In this document: positions 13,631 to 22,176 of the stretch, one piece after another
How the letters are laid out: each line of letters begins with the position of its first letter
Numbering within the stretch: the stretch's first letter is position 1
Source: an uncultured Oscillospiraceae bacterium
GTDB lineage: Bacteria; Bacillota; Clostridia; Oscillospirales; Oscillospiraceae
Direction: 5' to 3'
Assembly: GCA_910587785.1 (NCBI GenBank)
Contig: CAJUOA010000046.1
Span: 1-23,868 of the forward strand
DNA length: 23,868 nucleotides
Position numbers and translations under genes: made by a program
The notes under the pieces: generated by a model
Seen by the model: the letters and a program-made list of their open reading frames with translations, nothing else
Databases searched by the model: none
What the model was told of the DNA's origin: nothing

Positions 13631-13741
13631 TCACTCCCTCCTATCAGACCGGATCAATGCCTGAATCATGCGGACGATACCATAGATGAGCAGCGCAAGC
13701 AGGGGCGCCGAAATTAGGATTGCCCAAAATCCCGCAGCCAT
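13631..13741 (-). CDS. 36-residue single-helix membrane peptide upstream of the HTH regulator
   Basis: ATG 13741 follows AAGGAGGTGATC, a complete match to the 16S anti-Shine-Dalgarno sequence. The product starts MAAGFWAILISAPLLALLIY, has one hydrophobic helix at about residues 5-23, and ends RSDRRE before TGA at 13631-13633. It ends 4 nt before the ATG of the HTH gene, whose product also begins MAAG plus a helix, so the peptide looks like a partial duplicate of that anchor. A natural idea is that the two pair in the membrane; no evidence beyond layout. Confidence 0.7.
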   Translation of the reverse strand: MAAGFWAILISAPLLALLIYGIVRMIQALIRSDRRE

Positions 13742-13871
13742 GAGATCACCTCCTTGTGGGGTGATTTTATGGCATCAGACCATGTTGCTGCCACCAACTA
13801 TTCCGCAACTACAGGTTGCAGAGTGTTTTTTCATGGAATAAATAACATTGGGACACTTTCTGGCGAGCCTG
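13742..13871. other. Intergenic region with short inverted repeat
   Basis: No gene or clear terminator for the large operon was found here. GCAAC-TACAG-GTTGC at 13805-13819 is a short inverted repeat about 65 bp before the 36-aa gene and could be an operator for that unit. Confidence 0.3.
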
Positions 13872-16800
13872 CTATTTTGCTTCATCCCCCACCAGCTCCG
13901 CCCACAGCACCTCATAGGGCCGCGGCTTGCCAGGCTTCTCCCAGGCGTACTCTCCAATGGGGCTCGTGACCCGCTCCGGATGGTCCATGTTCGCCAGCAG
14001 CAGATCCAGCGCATTTCGCAGGGCGGGCAGGTCGTGGATGAGATAGGCGGGGGTGACTTTGCTCAGGAAGGTGTCCTTGGGGTACTTCTTCCCCTCCACG
14101 TCCATATACGTCCACTTGTCCGCCGCGTGGAACTCCACCGTTTTCTTGTCCTCCCGGATCCAGGCCATGAGGAACCGTTCGCCGTCCCGCGTCAGAACGA
14201 TGTGCCACCGCGTCCCCACAGTCTTCTTCCAGGTGAGCCGGAGCCGCTGGCCCTCTCCCGTCAGGAACTCCGCCAGGAGCTGCTGCAGCCTGTGCCGGTT
14301 CCCCTCCGTCACCTCCAGAGCGGCCGCGCTCCCGTCCGCATCCACCCGGGCGGCGGAGTTTGGATACTCATAAAAGTAGAAGGGGGCGTCGGGCCGGTTG
14401 TGGGCACGCTCCATGGGGAAGCCGCCCAGGAGTTGCTTGTCCAGATTGTACTTTACCCGCCCATGATCCACGTTGACGGCATAGTTCCAGATGCGGCCCG
14501 CCATGGGCTTGACGTTGTTGGGCCAGCTGATCTGGGAGAAGATCGTCTCCAGGTGCCGCCGGATGGTGAAGAAGTTCCTGTGAAGCACACTCGGGAACAG
14601 GCGGCTCTGCCGGAAGGGGACGGCCTGGGGGACGTTCTTGTCCTGCCCATAGACCTCCGGCTTCTCCAGCAGGGCATAGCTCTCGGCGCAGAAATCATCG
14701 AAGTAGAGGCAGACATACCAGCCGCCGCTCTTCATCAGCACCAGGGAACGCCGGGGCTCATAGTCCATGGGCGGCTCGTCCGCCGGGAAGGCGCACTTCC
14801 AGGACCACTCCAGCCTCTCCATCCGCCCTGCGGCGAAGTGCTCCAGAAGCTCCTCAAGTGCCTCCGTCCGGATATTCTCACCGAGGAACTTCCGTGGGGG
14901 ATCCCAGAGGCGCGGGAGGCTCTTGTCCCGGCTGAGGGCCTGGTAATCCCACTGCGCATAGACCGCCTCCGGCAACACTTTCAGCGCCTCCATCGGGAAA
15001 CCCTTGGGATGGAACTGGTCGTCCAAAAGCTGCTCCGCCAGGGCTACAGCGGTCTGAGCATCCTCAATATCCTCAAACTTGCCGCCCTCCACCAACTGCT
15101 GGCCATAGACTGTCTGCTGAAACAGCGCCAGGATCTGATCCCGCTGGAACCAGATACAGACATAAAGCAGTTCTGTGTTTTCGGCAAAGATCTGGAAGGG
15201 CAGCGCACTCTCCGGCGGCAGGCCCCTGGCCCACTCCGGCTCCTTGTCATCCTCCAAGCTCACGGCATCCGGCACCGGCAGGCCGCAGACCTGATCGGCC
15301 AGACACGCGGCGATGAACTCCCGGGCTTCCTCTGGGGCAGCGGTATCCTCCAAGCGGCAAAGGATCTCTTTCTGCACCGCCGCATAGCGGTTATGGACAG
15401 CGGCAGTCACCGGCAGAAGGAAAAAGAATGTGTCCGCATCCGCCGCCAGTTCCATCAGCTGTTCCCAGTGGAAACAGGGGCGGTAGACCGGTTCCTCGTT
15501 TCGCAGGAAGCTCATATAGCGCAGGTGGAACCGCACCTCGACCTTGTCCTCCCCAAATGGCAGCGTCAGGGAAACCGGTTTTGGGGTCTCCTCGTACTCC
15601 ACGCCCAGGAACTTCCGGCTCCACTCCGACAGATAGGGCAGTTCTTGGTTCAGATAGCCCAGCAGAGGCTGCTTCGTCTCCCGATCTATGGAATGATAGA
15701 AGCCGGTGTTCAGCCAGTGGCGGAAGAAGGGGCGATTCGCAAGGGTCATCGTCTCCGGGATGTCCGCCCCCTGGTCCTGCCGGTTCCGCAGGTCGATCTC
15801 CCGCCGGTGGCGGGACTCTTTGGTCAACTGCACCAGCTGGGCGGCACAGGGGGCGTTCGGGTTCTGCTTGTAGAAGTCCAGAACCTCCTGGGCAAAGTGC
15901 TCACCGCTCCACTGGACATGGTATTTCATGTGTTCCTCTGCAAATTTGCGGTTTTGCAGGGCCTTCTGGAAGACTGGGCGGTTGAAGAATGCCTTTGTTT
16001 CCTCACCGGCCTTCTCCCAGTCCTCCGGCTTGCCGGTTTCCTCCAAGGCCCGCGCCCTCTGGCGGAAGGCTTCAAATTCCTTGTTCAGCTGCCGGATATC
16101 CAGCTCATCTGCGGCAATGTCGGGGACCTGCTCCAGCACCCGCTCCCGGAGGACGCCATAGAAGAGTTTGGCCCGGCCCATGAGGGCGGTTTTCAGCTCC
16201 AGCTTCTGCCAAGCCATTTGATAGAGCTCTTTCGGCAGCTTCTCCCGCTGGAAGAAGTGGTTGATGAGCCGCATCCCCGCCGGGTGGCGCTCCGACGGCG
16301 TGGGGTTTCTGTCCTCGAAGTTCCCGAGCATGTAGCCGTCCAGGATCTTCCCCGCCTTCTTCAGCTTCCCCTCTGTCCAGCGGCCTTTTTCCGCCAGCCG
16401 GAGAAGAGCCCGATAGTCCGCGAAACTCCAGGAGATCGCCCGCTCCGCGCCCTTGAAGGGCTTTATCGCAGGACCGCGGGCGGCCAGCTGGAACAAAAAC
16501 TCCTGCCCCTCAAACTGGGCGTCCTGATCGATCCGGAAACTGAACTCCGTCCGCTCGTTCTCTGAATCCCAATCCCGGTATACCGACCGATCCACGGCGA
16601 ACTGGTAGACGGCGCACAGCCAGGTCAAAAACTCGCGGGGAATGGGGTACTCCCCCTCCAGCCGGGTCACTTCCTCCAGCAGCAGTCCCGCGAACCGCTG
16701 CTCCCAGGCCACATCCAGGAAGTCGCCGGAGGTGAAGTAGTCCATCCACGCCTTGGGGTCCTTCCGCCGCCTCCCGGTGTAGAGCTCCCGGAAGGCCACC

Positions 16801-17102
16801 GCCGCCGGGTGCTCCGCGAAGGGGTTTGGCCCCTCGTCCCAGAGCGCCGGTTTCTCGCTTAGCGACCAGCCCTCGTCCTCCGGCTCAGTCCTCTCCGGAC
16901 TGAATGCCTCCGGCCCGGCGGCGGGAGGCGTCTCCCCATTCTCCGCCCAGGCCAGCGCCGCCTGATACGCCTGCCGCAGCTGGAGGAAGCCCTCCGGGTC
17001 CTCCTCCGGGTGGCAGGTTTTGGCCTTCTCCGCATAGGCCCGCTTGATAGCGGAGACATCCTTTGTGGGCTCCAGGCCCAACGCAGTCCAAATCGTATCC
17101 AT
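13872..17102 (-). CDS. Very large J-like-domain protein, copy 1 (1,076 aa)
   Basis: ATG 17102 has AAGGAG 10 nt upstream and lies 14 bp after the stop of its paralogue. Residues 1-55 form a J-like domain: IWTALGLEPTKDVSAIKRAY, then AKTCHPEEDPEGFLQLRQAY. The key HPD turn is HPE (31-33). An acidic linker follows, then an alpha-helical middle part. Around residue 460 is a conserved stretch, HWLNTGFYHSID, and later PVYRPCFHWEQ and FFLLPVTAA, all echoed in copy 2. Two related C-terminal units occur at about 745-830 (LLEHFAAGRMERLEWSW) and 937-1050 (LLAEFLTGEGQRLRLTW), each followed by a beta-rich stretch. No membrane helix was seen. J domains stimulate Hsp70 ATPase, and an HscC-like Hsp70 lies two genes upstream in the operon, so this is a likely co-chaperone or client adaptor. 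The large body has no family name I recognise. Confidence 0.88.
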   Translation of the reverse strand: MDTIWTALGLEPTKDVSAIKRAYAEKAKTCHPEEDPEGFLQLRQAYQAALAWAENGETPPAAGPEAFSPERTEPEDEGWSLSEKPALWDEGPNPFAEHPAAVAFRELYTGRRRKDPKAWMDYFTSGDFLDVAWEQRFAGLLLEEVTRLEGEYPIPREFLTWLCAVYQFAVDRSVYRDWDSENERTEFSFRIDQDAQFEGQEFLFQLAARGPAIKPFKGAERAISWSFADYRALLRLAEKGRWTEGKLKKAGKILDGYMLGNFEDRNPTPSERHPAGMRLINHFFQREKLPKELYQMAWQKLELKTALMGRAKLFYGVLRERVLEQVPDIAADELDIRQLNKEFEAFRQRARALEETGKPEDWEKAGEETKAFFNRPVFQKALQNRKFAEEHMKYHVQWSGEHFAQEVLDFYKQNPNAPCAAQLVQLTKESRHRREIDLRNRQDQGADIPETMTLANRPFFRHWLNTGFYHSIDRETKQPLLGYLNQELPYLSEWSRKFLGVEYEETPKPVSLTLPFGEDKVEVRFHLRYMSFLRNEEPVYRPCFHWEQLMELAADADTFFFLLPVTAAVHNRYAAVQKEILCRLEDTAAPEEAREFIAACLADQVCGLPVPDAVSLEDDKEPEWARGLPPESALPFQIFAENTELLYVCIWFQRDQILALFQQTVYGQQLVEGGKFEDIEDAQTAVALAEQLLDDQFHPKGFPMEALKVLPEAVYAQWDYQALSRDKSLPRLWDPPRKFLGENIRTEALEELLEHFAAGRMERLEWSWKCAFPADEPPMDYEPRRSLVLMKSGGWYVCLYFDDFCAESYALLEKPEVYGQDKNVPQAVPFRQSRLFPSVLHRNFFTIRRHLETIFSQISWPNNVKPMAGRIWNYAVNVDHGRVKYNLDKQLLGGFPMERAHNRPDAPFYFYEYPNSAARVDADGSAAALEVTEGNRHRLQQLLAEFLTGEGQRLRLTWKKTVGTRWHIVLTRDGERFLMAWIREDKKTVEFHAADKWTYMDVEGKKYPKDTFLSKVTPAYLIHDLPALRNALDLLLANMDHPERVTSPIGEYAWEKPGKPRPYEVLWAELVGDEAK
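16954..17061. repeat. 108-bp near-identical repeat, copy 1 (partner 20226-20333)
   Basis: It encodes the J-like domain core of copy 1. About 7 of 108 positions differ from the partner by my count, far closer than the rest of the two genes, which agree only in scattered motifs. Confidence 0.8.
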
Positions 17103-17116
17103 CGTATCGTGACTCC

Positions 17117-20100
17117 TTATGTCGCTTCGTGTACCAGCTCCGAGCGCAGTTCCTCATAGGGTACATGCACCTGTGCGAACTGCCCCGGCTGGCGCAGTAC
17201 CGGCTCCGTGTTGTCGATGTCGTCCAGCAGCAAGTCGATCCCGTTCCGCAGCCGCCTGGGCTCCTCATGGACCAGACAGCCGGGCAGGGCGCGGCCCATA
17301 AACCGCCGGGGTTCATCCGCGGCGTAGGCCAGGACCCGCCGGTCCCCGTCCTGGAGCCAGAACATCATGTACTTCCCCCAATCCTGCAAAACAACCAGGT
17401 GCCGCAGCTCTGTGCCGCCCTCCGGGGTCTGGAAGGTCCAGCTGATCCGGACACGTTCCAGCTTCCCAGACATGATCCCCACCAGCCCTGTGGCGGCCAG
17501 GCCGTAGTTGCCGCTTCTCAGCGCCGTGACCGTCTGCTCTCCGCTTAGGTCCACAGTCTCCAGCTCCGAGGCGGGGCGGCTGAGGACGAACTTTGCCAGG
17601 TGGTAACTACGCCCCCGCAGGGCCGGGACACCGCCCAGCTTCTGCTGCATCATGAGGACCTTGTGTTTGGCGTCCTGGCGGTACACCTCACCGCTCCAGA
17701 GCCAGCCCCCTGGGCCGCCGTCCTGGAGCTGCCCCCAGCCCATCTGGCCCAAAACCAGATCAATATCCAGGAGAAGATCCTGTGCGCTGTGGAAAATCGA
17801 GTATTCCGCCAGCTTCCCCATGCCGAAGGGCAGATACCGGATGACATCCCCGTCCACATACCGGTAGGTGTCCGCATCGGCCAGTAGAGCGTACCAGTGC
17901 TCACCCCGGCCAAAACTGTTCTCAAAATAGAGGCAGGCATACTTGTCTCCGTCCCGGCGGAGCACCAGACGGCCCTGGGACCACTCCAGTTCCAGCCGGT
18001 CCACCTCTCCTTGAGAGAAGTTGTACAGCAGGGCGGAAATGGCTTCCCCGGTCACCGGCATCTCTGCGGGAGCCGGTTCCTTCGGTGCCGCTTCCCTAAT
18101 GGCCTGCTGTACCCGGGCCGCCGCCTCTTCCAGATCCGGCGGGATCGTCTTGATCCCCCACTGCTTTAGCAATGTCCATGCGTCATGCAGTGGATCGTCC
18201 TGCTGAATGTCAGATCGGATCAGGCTTCCCTCCACACCGCTGCGAATCGTGTAGTAAATGTGCCAGGGCAGCTCCCGAAGGCGGGAGAGGTCGAAGAACC
18301 GGGGATCTGTCAGCTCCGCCAGACGCCGTCTTGCCGCCTCAAAGTCGCTGTCCGCAGTGAAGCGGATGGGGGGAAAGTCCTTTTCATGATCCGGCGACCT
18401 CTTCACAGGGCTGGGCGCTGCCGTCCAGGTCCCGTCAGGATCCGGCAGCAGTTCCTCCACCATCCTCCGCCCGGAGACGGTCTGCCGGTAGATGGTAATG
18501 GACTCTCCACCTTCCCGCCAGACGGCGGTATAGAGCTTCCCGCTGCCCTCCATAGACAGCTCCAGAGGCAGCGCCTTCTCTGGCGGCGGCACCTCCCTGG
18601 TTTCCTGATCCGGCAGCAGACAGCAAACATATCCCGCCAGACACCGGGCGACGAGGGTCCAATCGTCCTGGGGAATCGGGAAGTAGTTCAGGCGCTGGTA
18701 GATTTCTCGCGCCACATCGTTGAACCGGCTGTAGGGTGCTGCCGTAATCGGCAGAAGCAGCGCAAACCCGTCGCCGCTCTCCCGGGCCGTCTGCTCCCAG
18801 GTGAGACAGGGGCGGTACACCGGCTTCCCGTTCACCCGGTACTCCAGGTGCATGGGGTAGCAGTCGATCTCCACCGCGCCCATGGCCGCCGCGATTGTCC
18901 GGGGCGTCCCGTCCTCCCTTAGTGCGAACCGGCGGCTCCAGGATGCCTGATAGGGCAGGTACTTCTCCAGGTGCTCCAGCAGAGGCGTCCCGGTCTCCGG
19001 GTCTTGGGCGGTGTAAAAGGCGGTGTTCAGCCACCAGCGCAGCAGCGGCCGGCGGCGCAGCGTCAGCCGCTCATCATAGGGGATCCCCTCCGGGTCGGCC
19101 TGCTCGTCCTCCCGGCTCCAGCGCTTGGCTTCGCAGAGCCGCAGATCGTCTGCCAGAGCGGCGATCACCTCCCCCGCCCTGGGGATGTCCGTGTGCGCCC
19201 GGTAGTAGTCCAGGATCCGGCGTACCAGGCCCTCGCCCATTCCCTCCCGCCGCCAGGGGGAGTAGGTCAAAAGCTGCTGCTCCAGGAACCGGGGGACCGG
19301 CAGGGCCTGCTGCATCTCCGGCGTCCGGAAAAACGCCTCGGACTCCGCCGGTTCTGTCTCCGGGTTTACCCTGATACGTTTCAGGTAGGCGTCCAGGTTC
19401 CGGTTGAGTTGGAGGAAGTTTACGGCTGGCGCCTCCCCGTCGATCCCCGGCACCCGCTGTACCGCCAGCTCCCGCAGAGGCCCGTACAGCACCTTGGCCC
19501 GGCCCATGACGGCGCTCTTCAGGTTCAGCCTCTGCCACGCCTCCCGAAACAGCGTGTCCGGCAGATCCTCACGGCGGAAGAAGTGGAGGAATACCCGAAC
19601 CCCCGCGGGGTGGCGCTCACAGTCCGGCGTTACCCGCTGCTCGCAGCGCTCCCGGATGTAGGCGGAGGAGTACCGGTTCAGGATCACCCGGAACGCCTCT
19701 ATGGCCTCCTGATCCCAGCGCCCCGCGTCGGCCAGGCTGTTCAGATGCCGGTAGTCCAGAAAGCTCTGGAGGATGGCGAACTCATTGCCCTTGGGCGTCT
19801 TGGGGGCAGGCCCCAGGGCGGCGATCTGGAGGATGTCCGCCATGCCGTCGAAGCTGCGGGCCTCCTTGCCGGAGAACTGGTAGGCCACGTTCAGCCAGGT
19901 CATGCACTCACGGTTGGGCTGAACGTCCGCCAGGACCTTTCGCACCTTCCGCAGCAGCAGAGCTGTGAACCGGGGATCCCAGGCGGCGTCCAGGAAGGCG
20001 TCTGAGGTGACATAGTTCATCCACATCACCGGGTTCTTCCGCTGCTTCCCGGTGTGGAGCTCCATAAATTTTGTGATGGCCTCGCCGCCCTCGTAGGGGT

Positions 20101-20374
20101 TGGGGCCGTCCTCCTCCTGCTCCCGCAGGCTCCAGCCCTGCTCCTCCTCCGGGGCCGGCTCCTCCTCCGCTAACAGCCCGGCCATGGAGAACCCCGGCCC
20201 TTCCCCGGTTCCCCCGGCATAGTCCAGCGCCGCCTGATACGCCTGCCGCAGCTGGAGGAAGCCCTCCGCGTCCTCCTCCGGGTGGCAGGTTTTGGCACGC
20301 TCCGCGTATGCCCGCTTGATGGCGGAGACATCCTCTGTGGGGTCGATCCCTAAGACCGTCCATACATTGTCCAT
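17117..20374 (-). CDS. Very large J-like-domain protein, copy 2 (1,085 aa)
   Basis: ATG 20374 follows GGGAGGA and lies 4 bp after the Hsp70 stop. The N-terminal J-like domain (VWTVLGIDPTEDVSAIKRAY, then CHPEEDAEGFLQLRQAY) again has HPE at 31-33. An acidic linker (EEEPAPEEEQGWSL) leads to a helical body with MNYVTSDAFLDAAWDPRF, matching copy 1. Shared landmarks include RWWLNTAFYTAQDPETGTPL near 443 and PVYRPCLTWEQ, LLLPITAA further on. Two C-terminal repeat units are at about 777-900 (LLYNFSQGEVDRLELEW, LVLRRDGDKYACLYF) and 958-1075 (IMSGKLERVRISW, LVVLQDWGKYMMFWL). Gene order and spacing make a tandem duplication with copy 1 clear, but the two bodies have diverged widely, suggesting separate client specificities. 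Confidence 0.88.
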   Translation of the reverse strand: MDNVWTVLGIDPTEDVSAIKRAYAERAKTCHPEEDAEGFLQLRQAYQAALDYAGGTGEGPGFSMAGLLAEEEPAPEEEQGWSLREQEEDGPNPYEGGEAITKFMELHTGKQRKNPVMWMNYVTSDAFLDAAWDPRFTALLLRKVRKVLADVQPNRECMTWLNVAYQFSGKEARSFDGMADILQIAALGPAPKTPKGNEFAILQSFLDYRHLNSLADAGRWDQEAIEAFRVILNRYSSAYIRERCEQRVTPDCERHPAGVRVFLHFFRREDLPDTLFREAWQRLNLKSAVMGRAKVLYGPLRELAVQRVPGIDGEAPAVNFLQLNRNLDAYLKRIRVNPETEPAESEAFFRTPEMQQALPVPRFLEQQLLTYSPWRREGMGEGLVRRILDYYRAHTDIPRAGEVIAALADDLRLCEAKRWSREDEQADPEGIPYDERLTLRRRPLLRWWLNTAFYTAQDPETGTPLLEHLEKYLPYQASWSRRFALREDGTPRTIAAAMGAVEIDCYPMHLEYRVNGKPVYRPCLTWEQTARESGDGFALLLPITAAPYSRFNDVAREIYQRLNYFPIPQDDWTLVARCLAGYVCCLLPDQETREVPPPEKALPLELSMEGSGKLYTAVWREGGESITIYRQTVSGRRMVEELLPDPDGTWTAAPSPVKRSPDHEKDFPPIRFTADSDFEAARRRLAELTDPRFFDLSRLRELPWHIYYTIRSGVEGSLIRSDIQQDDPLHDAWTLLKQWGIKTIPPDLEEAAARVQQAIREAAPKEPAPAEMPVTGEAISALLYNFSQGEVDRLELEWSQGRLVLRRDGDKYACLYFENSFGRGEHWYALLADADTYRYVDGDVIRYLPFGMGKLAEYSIFHSAQDLLLDIDLVLGQMGWGQLQDGGPGGWLWSGEVYRQDAKHKVLMMQQKLGGVPALRGRSYHLAKFVLSRPASELETVDLSGEQTVTALRSGNYGLAATGLVGIMSGKLERVRISWTFQTPEGGTELRHLVVLQDWGKYMMFWLQDGDRRVLAYAADEPRRFMGRALPGCLVHEEPRRLRNGIDLLLDDIDNTEPVLRQPGQFAQVHVPYEELRSELVHEAT
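20226..20333. repeat. 108-bp near-identical repeat, copy 2 (partner 16954-17061)
   Basis: This is the J-like domain core of copy 2, offset 3272 bp from copy 1. Its closeness compared with the diverged bodies points to strong constraint on Hsp70 contact, gene conversion, or both. Confidence 0.8.
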
Positions 20375-20378
20375 ATCC

Positions 20379-22136
20379 TCAGTCCTCCCATTCCACGTCG
20401 AAGCCCTCGTCCTCCTCCGGCTCCCCGAACCAGACGCCGCTCTCCAGCGGGTCCGCCTCCACTGCGGCCTCCAGCATGTCCAGCTGCTCCTTGATCCGGT
20501 CGTAGTCCCGCCGGCGCTGGATGCGGTCGCCGCAGTCCATCAGGTTCTTCCAGTAGCTGATGAGGCTGGCGGCCATCTCCCGCCCCTGGCCGATGGTCTG
20601 GGTGTAGAGCCGCAGGGCCCGCTCCAGCAGGAGCTGATCCCGCTGGTCGCCCTGGGCCGCCAGTTGGATCTGGCGGATGCGCTCCATGGCCTGCTCCTTC
20701 CCCTCCTCTGTCAGATGCAGGTTGGGGTTCAGGATCAGCCGCTCCCGGAAGTCGCCGCCGCTGCTCTGGGCGCTGACATGGAGGATGCCGTCGATGTCAT
20801 AAGTAAAGGTCACCACGGCGGACTGCTCCCCAGCTGGGCCGGGAGGCACCTGTACCTCCACCTCGCCCAGCTTCAAATTCTCCGAGGCGAAGTAGCCCTC
20901 TCCCTGGTAGATCTCGAACCGCAGGCCCCGCTGGTTGTCGTTGAGGGTATAGAACCGCTCCTGGTGGCTGGCGGGGAGCATACTGCTGCGGGGGATGAGT
21001 ACCGCCATGTGGGGCGTCCGGTCATCCCGGCGGCTGTAGGTGGAGACGCCCAGGGAGAAGGGGCACACGTCGGTCATCACCAGATCCTGCAGCTCCTCCG
21101 CCCGCTCCTTGATGCCCGCGCAGAGGCCCACGCCCAGGGCCACGATCTCATCCGGCGCGGCGGCCACATGGGGCCTGCGGCCAAAGAGGCCCTCCAGGAA
21201 ATCCCCGAACACCGTCAGCTGGGCGGAGCCGCCCACCAGGATGACGTCGCTGAGCCTGCCGCCCCGGCTCCGGTCCTTCATGGCCCGGGTGATGACCGCC
21301 CGGACCCGCTGGAACACCGGGCCGCAGAGCTGGCGCAGGAGATCGTTGGTCAGCAGCAGGCTGTACCGCCGCTCCCCCTGCTGGAGAAAGATGGACGCCG
21401 CCGGGGCGCTGGACAGGGCGATCTTCGCCGTCTCCGCCTGCCGGTACAGGGAGGCCCGGAGGCCTGGCTCCAACTGCTCCTCCACCAGCTCGTTCTCCTG
21501 GCAGAAGCAGCTGACAATGGCCCGGTCGATGTCGTCCCCGCCCAGGCGGTTGTCACCGGCGATGGCGGTGATCTCAATGATGTTCTCAAAGCACTCCACG
21601 ATGCTCACATCCAGCGTGCCGCCGCCGAAGTCCACGATCATCAGCTGGCAGTCGCCGGTCTGGGCGCTGTAACGGTGGTACAGGGCCGCGGCGGAGGGCT
21701 CGTTGATGAGCCGCTTCACATTCAGCCCCGCCAGCTGGGCCGCCAGCTTGGTGGCGCACCGCTGGTCGTCGTTGAAGTAGGCCGGGACGCTGATGACGGC
21801 CTCCTCCACCGGCTCGCCGAGGTATCGCTTCGCGTCCTCCAGCAGCTGGCGGAGCACCAGGGCGGAGAGCTCCTCCGGCTTGAACTTCCGCCCAGCCAGG
21901 GTCAGGGATCTCTCCATGCCCATCCAGATCTTGAAGGAGGCGGCGGTGGCCTCCGGGTGGGTGACCAGCCGCTCCTTGGCCGCCGCGCCCACCAGGACGG
22001 TGCCGTCCTCCAGGACGCTGACGGCGCTGCTGGTCTTGTATTCGCCCAGCTCGTTGGGGATCAGCTCCGCCCTGCCGTCCCGGTAGACGCAGGCCAGAGA
22101 GTTGGTGGTGCCTAAGTCGATGCCGATGATTGCCAT
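20379..22136 (-). CDS. hscC: HscC-like Hsp70 chaperone (585 aa)
   Basis: ATG 22136 has AGGAGA 7 nt upstream; the reading frame stays open further up but without a ribosome site. The actin-like ATPase domain is complete: IGIDLGTTNSLACVY (4-18), ISVPAYFNDDQR (115-126), INEPSAAALY (144-153), VDFGGGTLDVSIVE (168-181), DNRLGGDDIDRAI (195-207) and LVGGSAQ (300-306). A substrate domain follows (TDVCPFSLGV near 355-364, YQGEGYFASENLKLGEVEV, FTYDIDGILHVSAQ), then a short helical lid ending in acidic FDVEWED rather than the EEVD-like or long lid of DnaK. TDVCPFSLGV and the starting block resemble E. coli HscC more than DnaK. E. coli HscC works with specialised J proteins, and two J-like genes follow here. 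The symbol is by resemblance; the housekeeping dnaK is expected elsewhere with grpE/dnaJ. Confidence 0.88.
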   Translation of the reverse strand: MAIIGIDLGTTNSLACVYRDGRAELIPNELGEYKTSSAVSVLEDGTVLVGAAAKERLVTHPEATAASFKIWMGMERSLTLAGRKFKPEELSALVLRQLLEDAKRYLGEPVEEAVISVPAYFNDDQRCATKLAAQLAGLNVKRLINEPSAAALYHRYSAQTGDCQLMIVDFGGGTLDVSIVECFENIIEITAIAGDNRLGGDDIDRAIVSCFCQENELVEEQLEPGLRASLYRQAETAKIALSSAPAASIFLQQGERRYSLLLTNDLLRQLCGPVFQRVRAVITRAMKDRSRGGRLSDVILVGGSAQLTVFGDFLEGLFGRRPHVAAAPDEIVALGVGLCAGIKERAEELQDLVMTDVCPFSLGVSTYSRRDDRTPHMAVLIPRSSMLPASHQERFYTLNDNQRGLRFEIYQGEGYFASENLKLGEVEVQVPPGPAGEQSAVVTFTYDIDGILHVSAQSSGGDFRERLILNPNLHLTEEGKEQAMERIRQIQLAAQGDQRDQLLLERALRLYTQTIGQGREMAASLISYWKNLMDCGDRIQRRRDYDRIKEQLDMLEAAVEADPLESGVWFGEPEEDEGFDVEWED

Positions 22137-22176
22137 GGTCCAATCTCCTCTTTTTATGTAATACCGGACTGCCCGT

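Noticed and set aside
13743..13756. 16S rRNA 3' end, from GATCACCTCCTT on the plus strand
   Set aside because: Only about 12 nt match, and they are explained as a perfect ribosome site for the 36-aa gene on the minus strand.
13848..16565. 905-codon open frame on the plus strand opposite J-like copy 1
   Set aside because: Antisense frame of a GC-rich gene. The minus-strand frame has the J-like domain, a ribosome site and a paralogue; the plus-strand product has no recognisable motif.
18971..20005. 344-codon plus-strand open frame opposite J-like copy 2
   Set aside because: No good ribosome site, and it lies fully inside a well-supported gene on the other strand.
20292..22115. 607-codon open frame on the plus strand opposite the Hsp70 gene
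   Set aside because: The minus-strand frame has every Hsp70 motif; the antisense frame is a by-product of codon usage.
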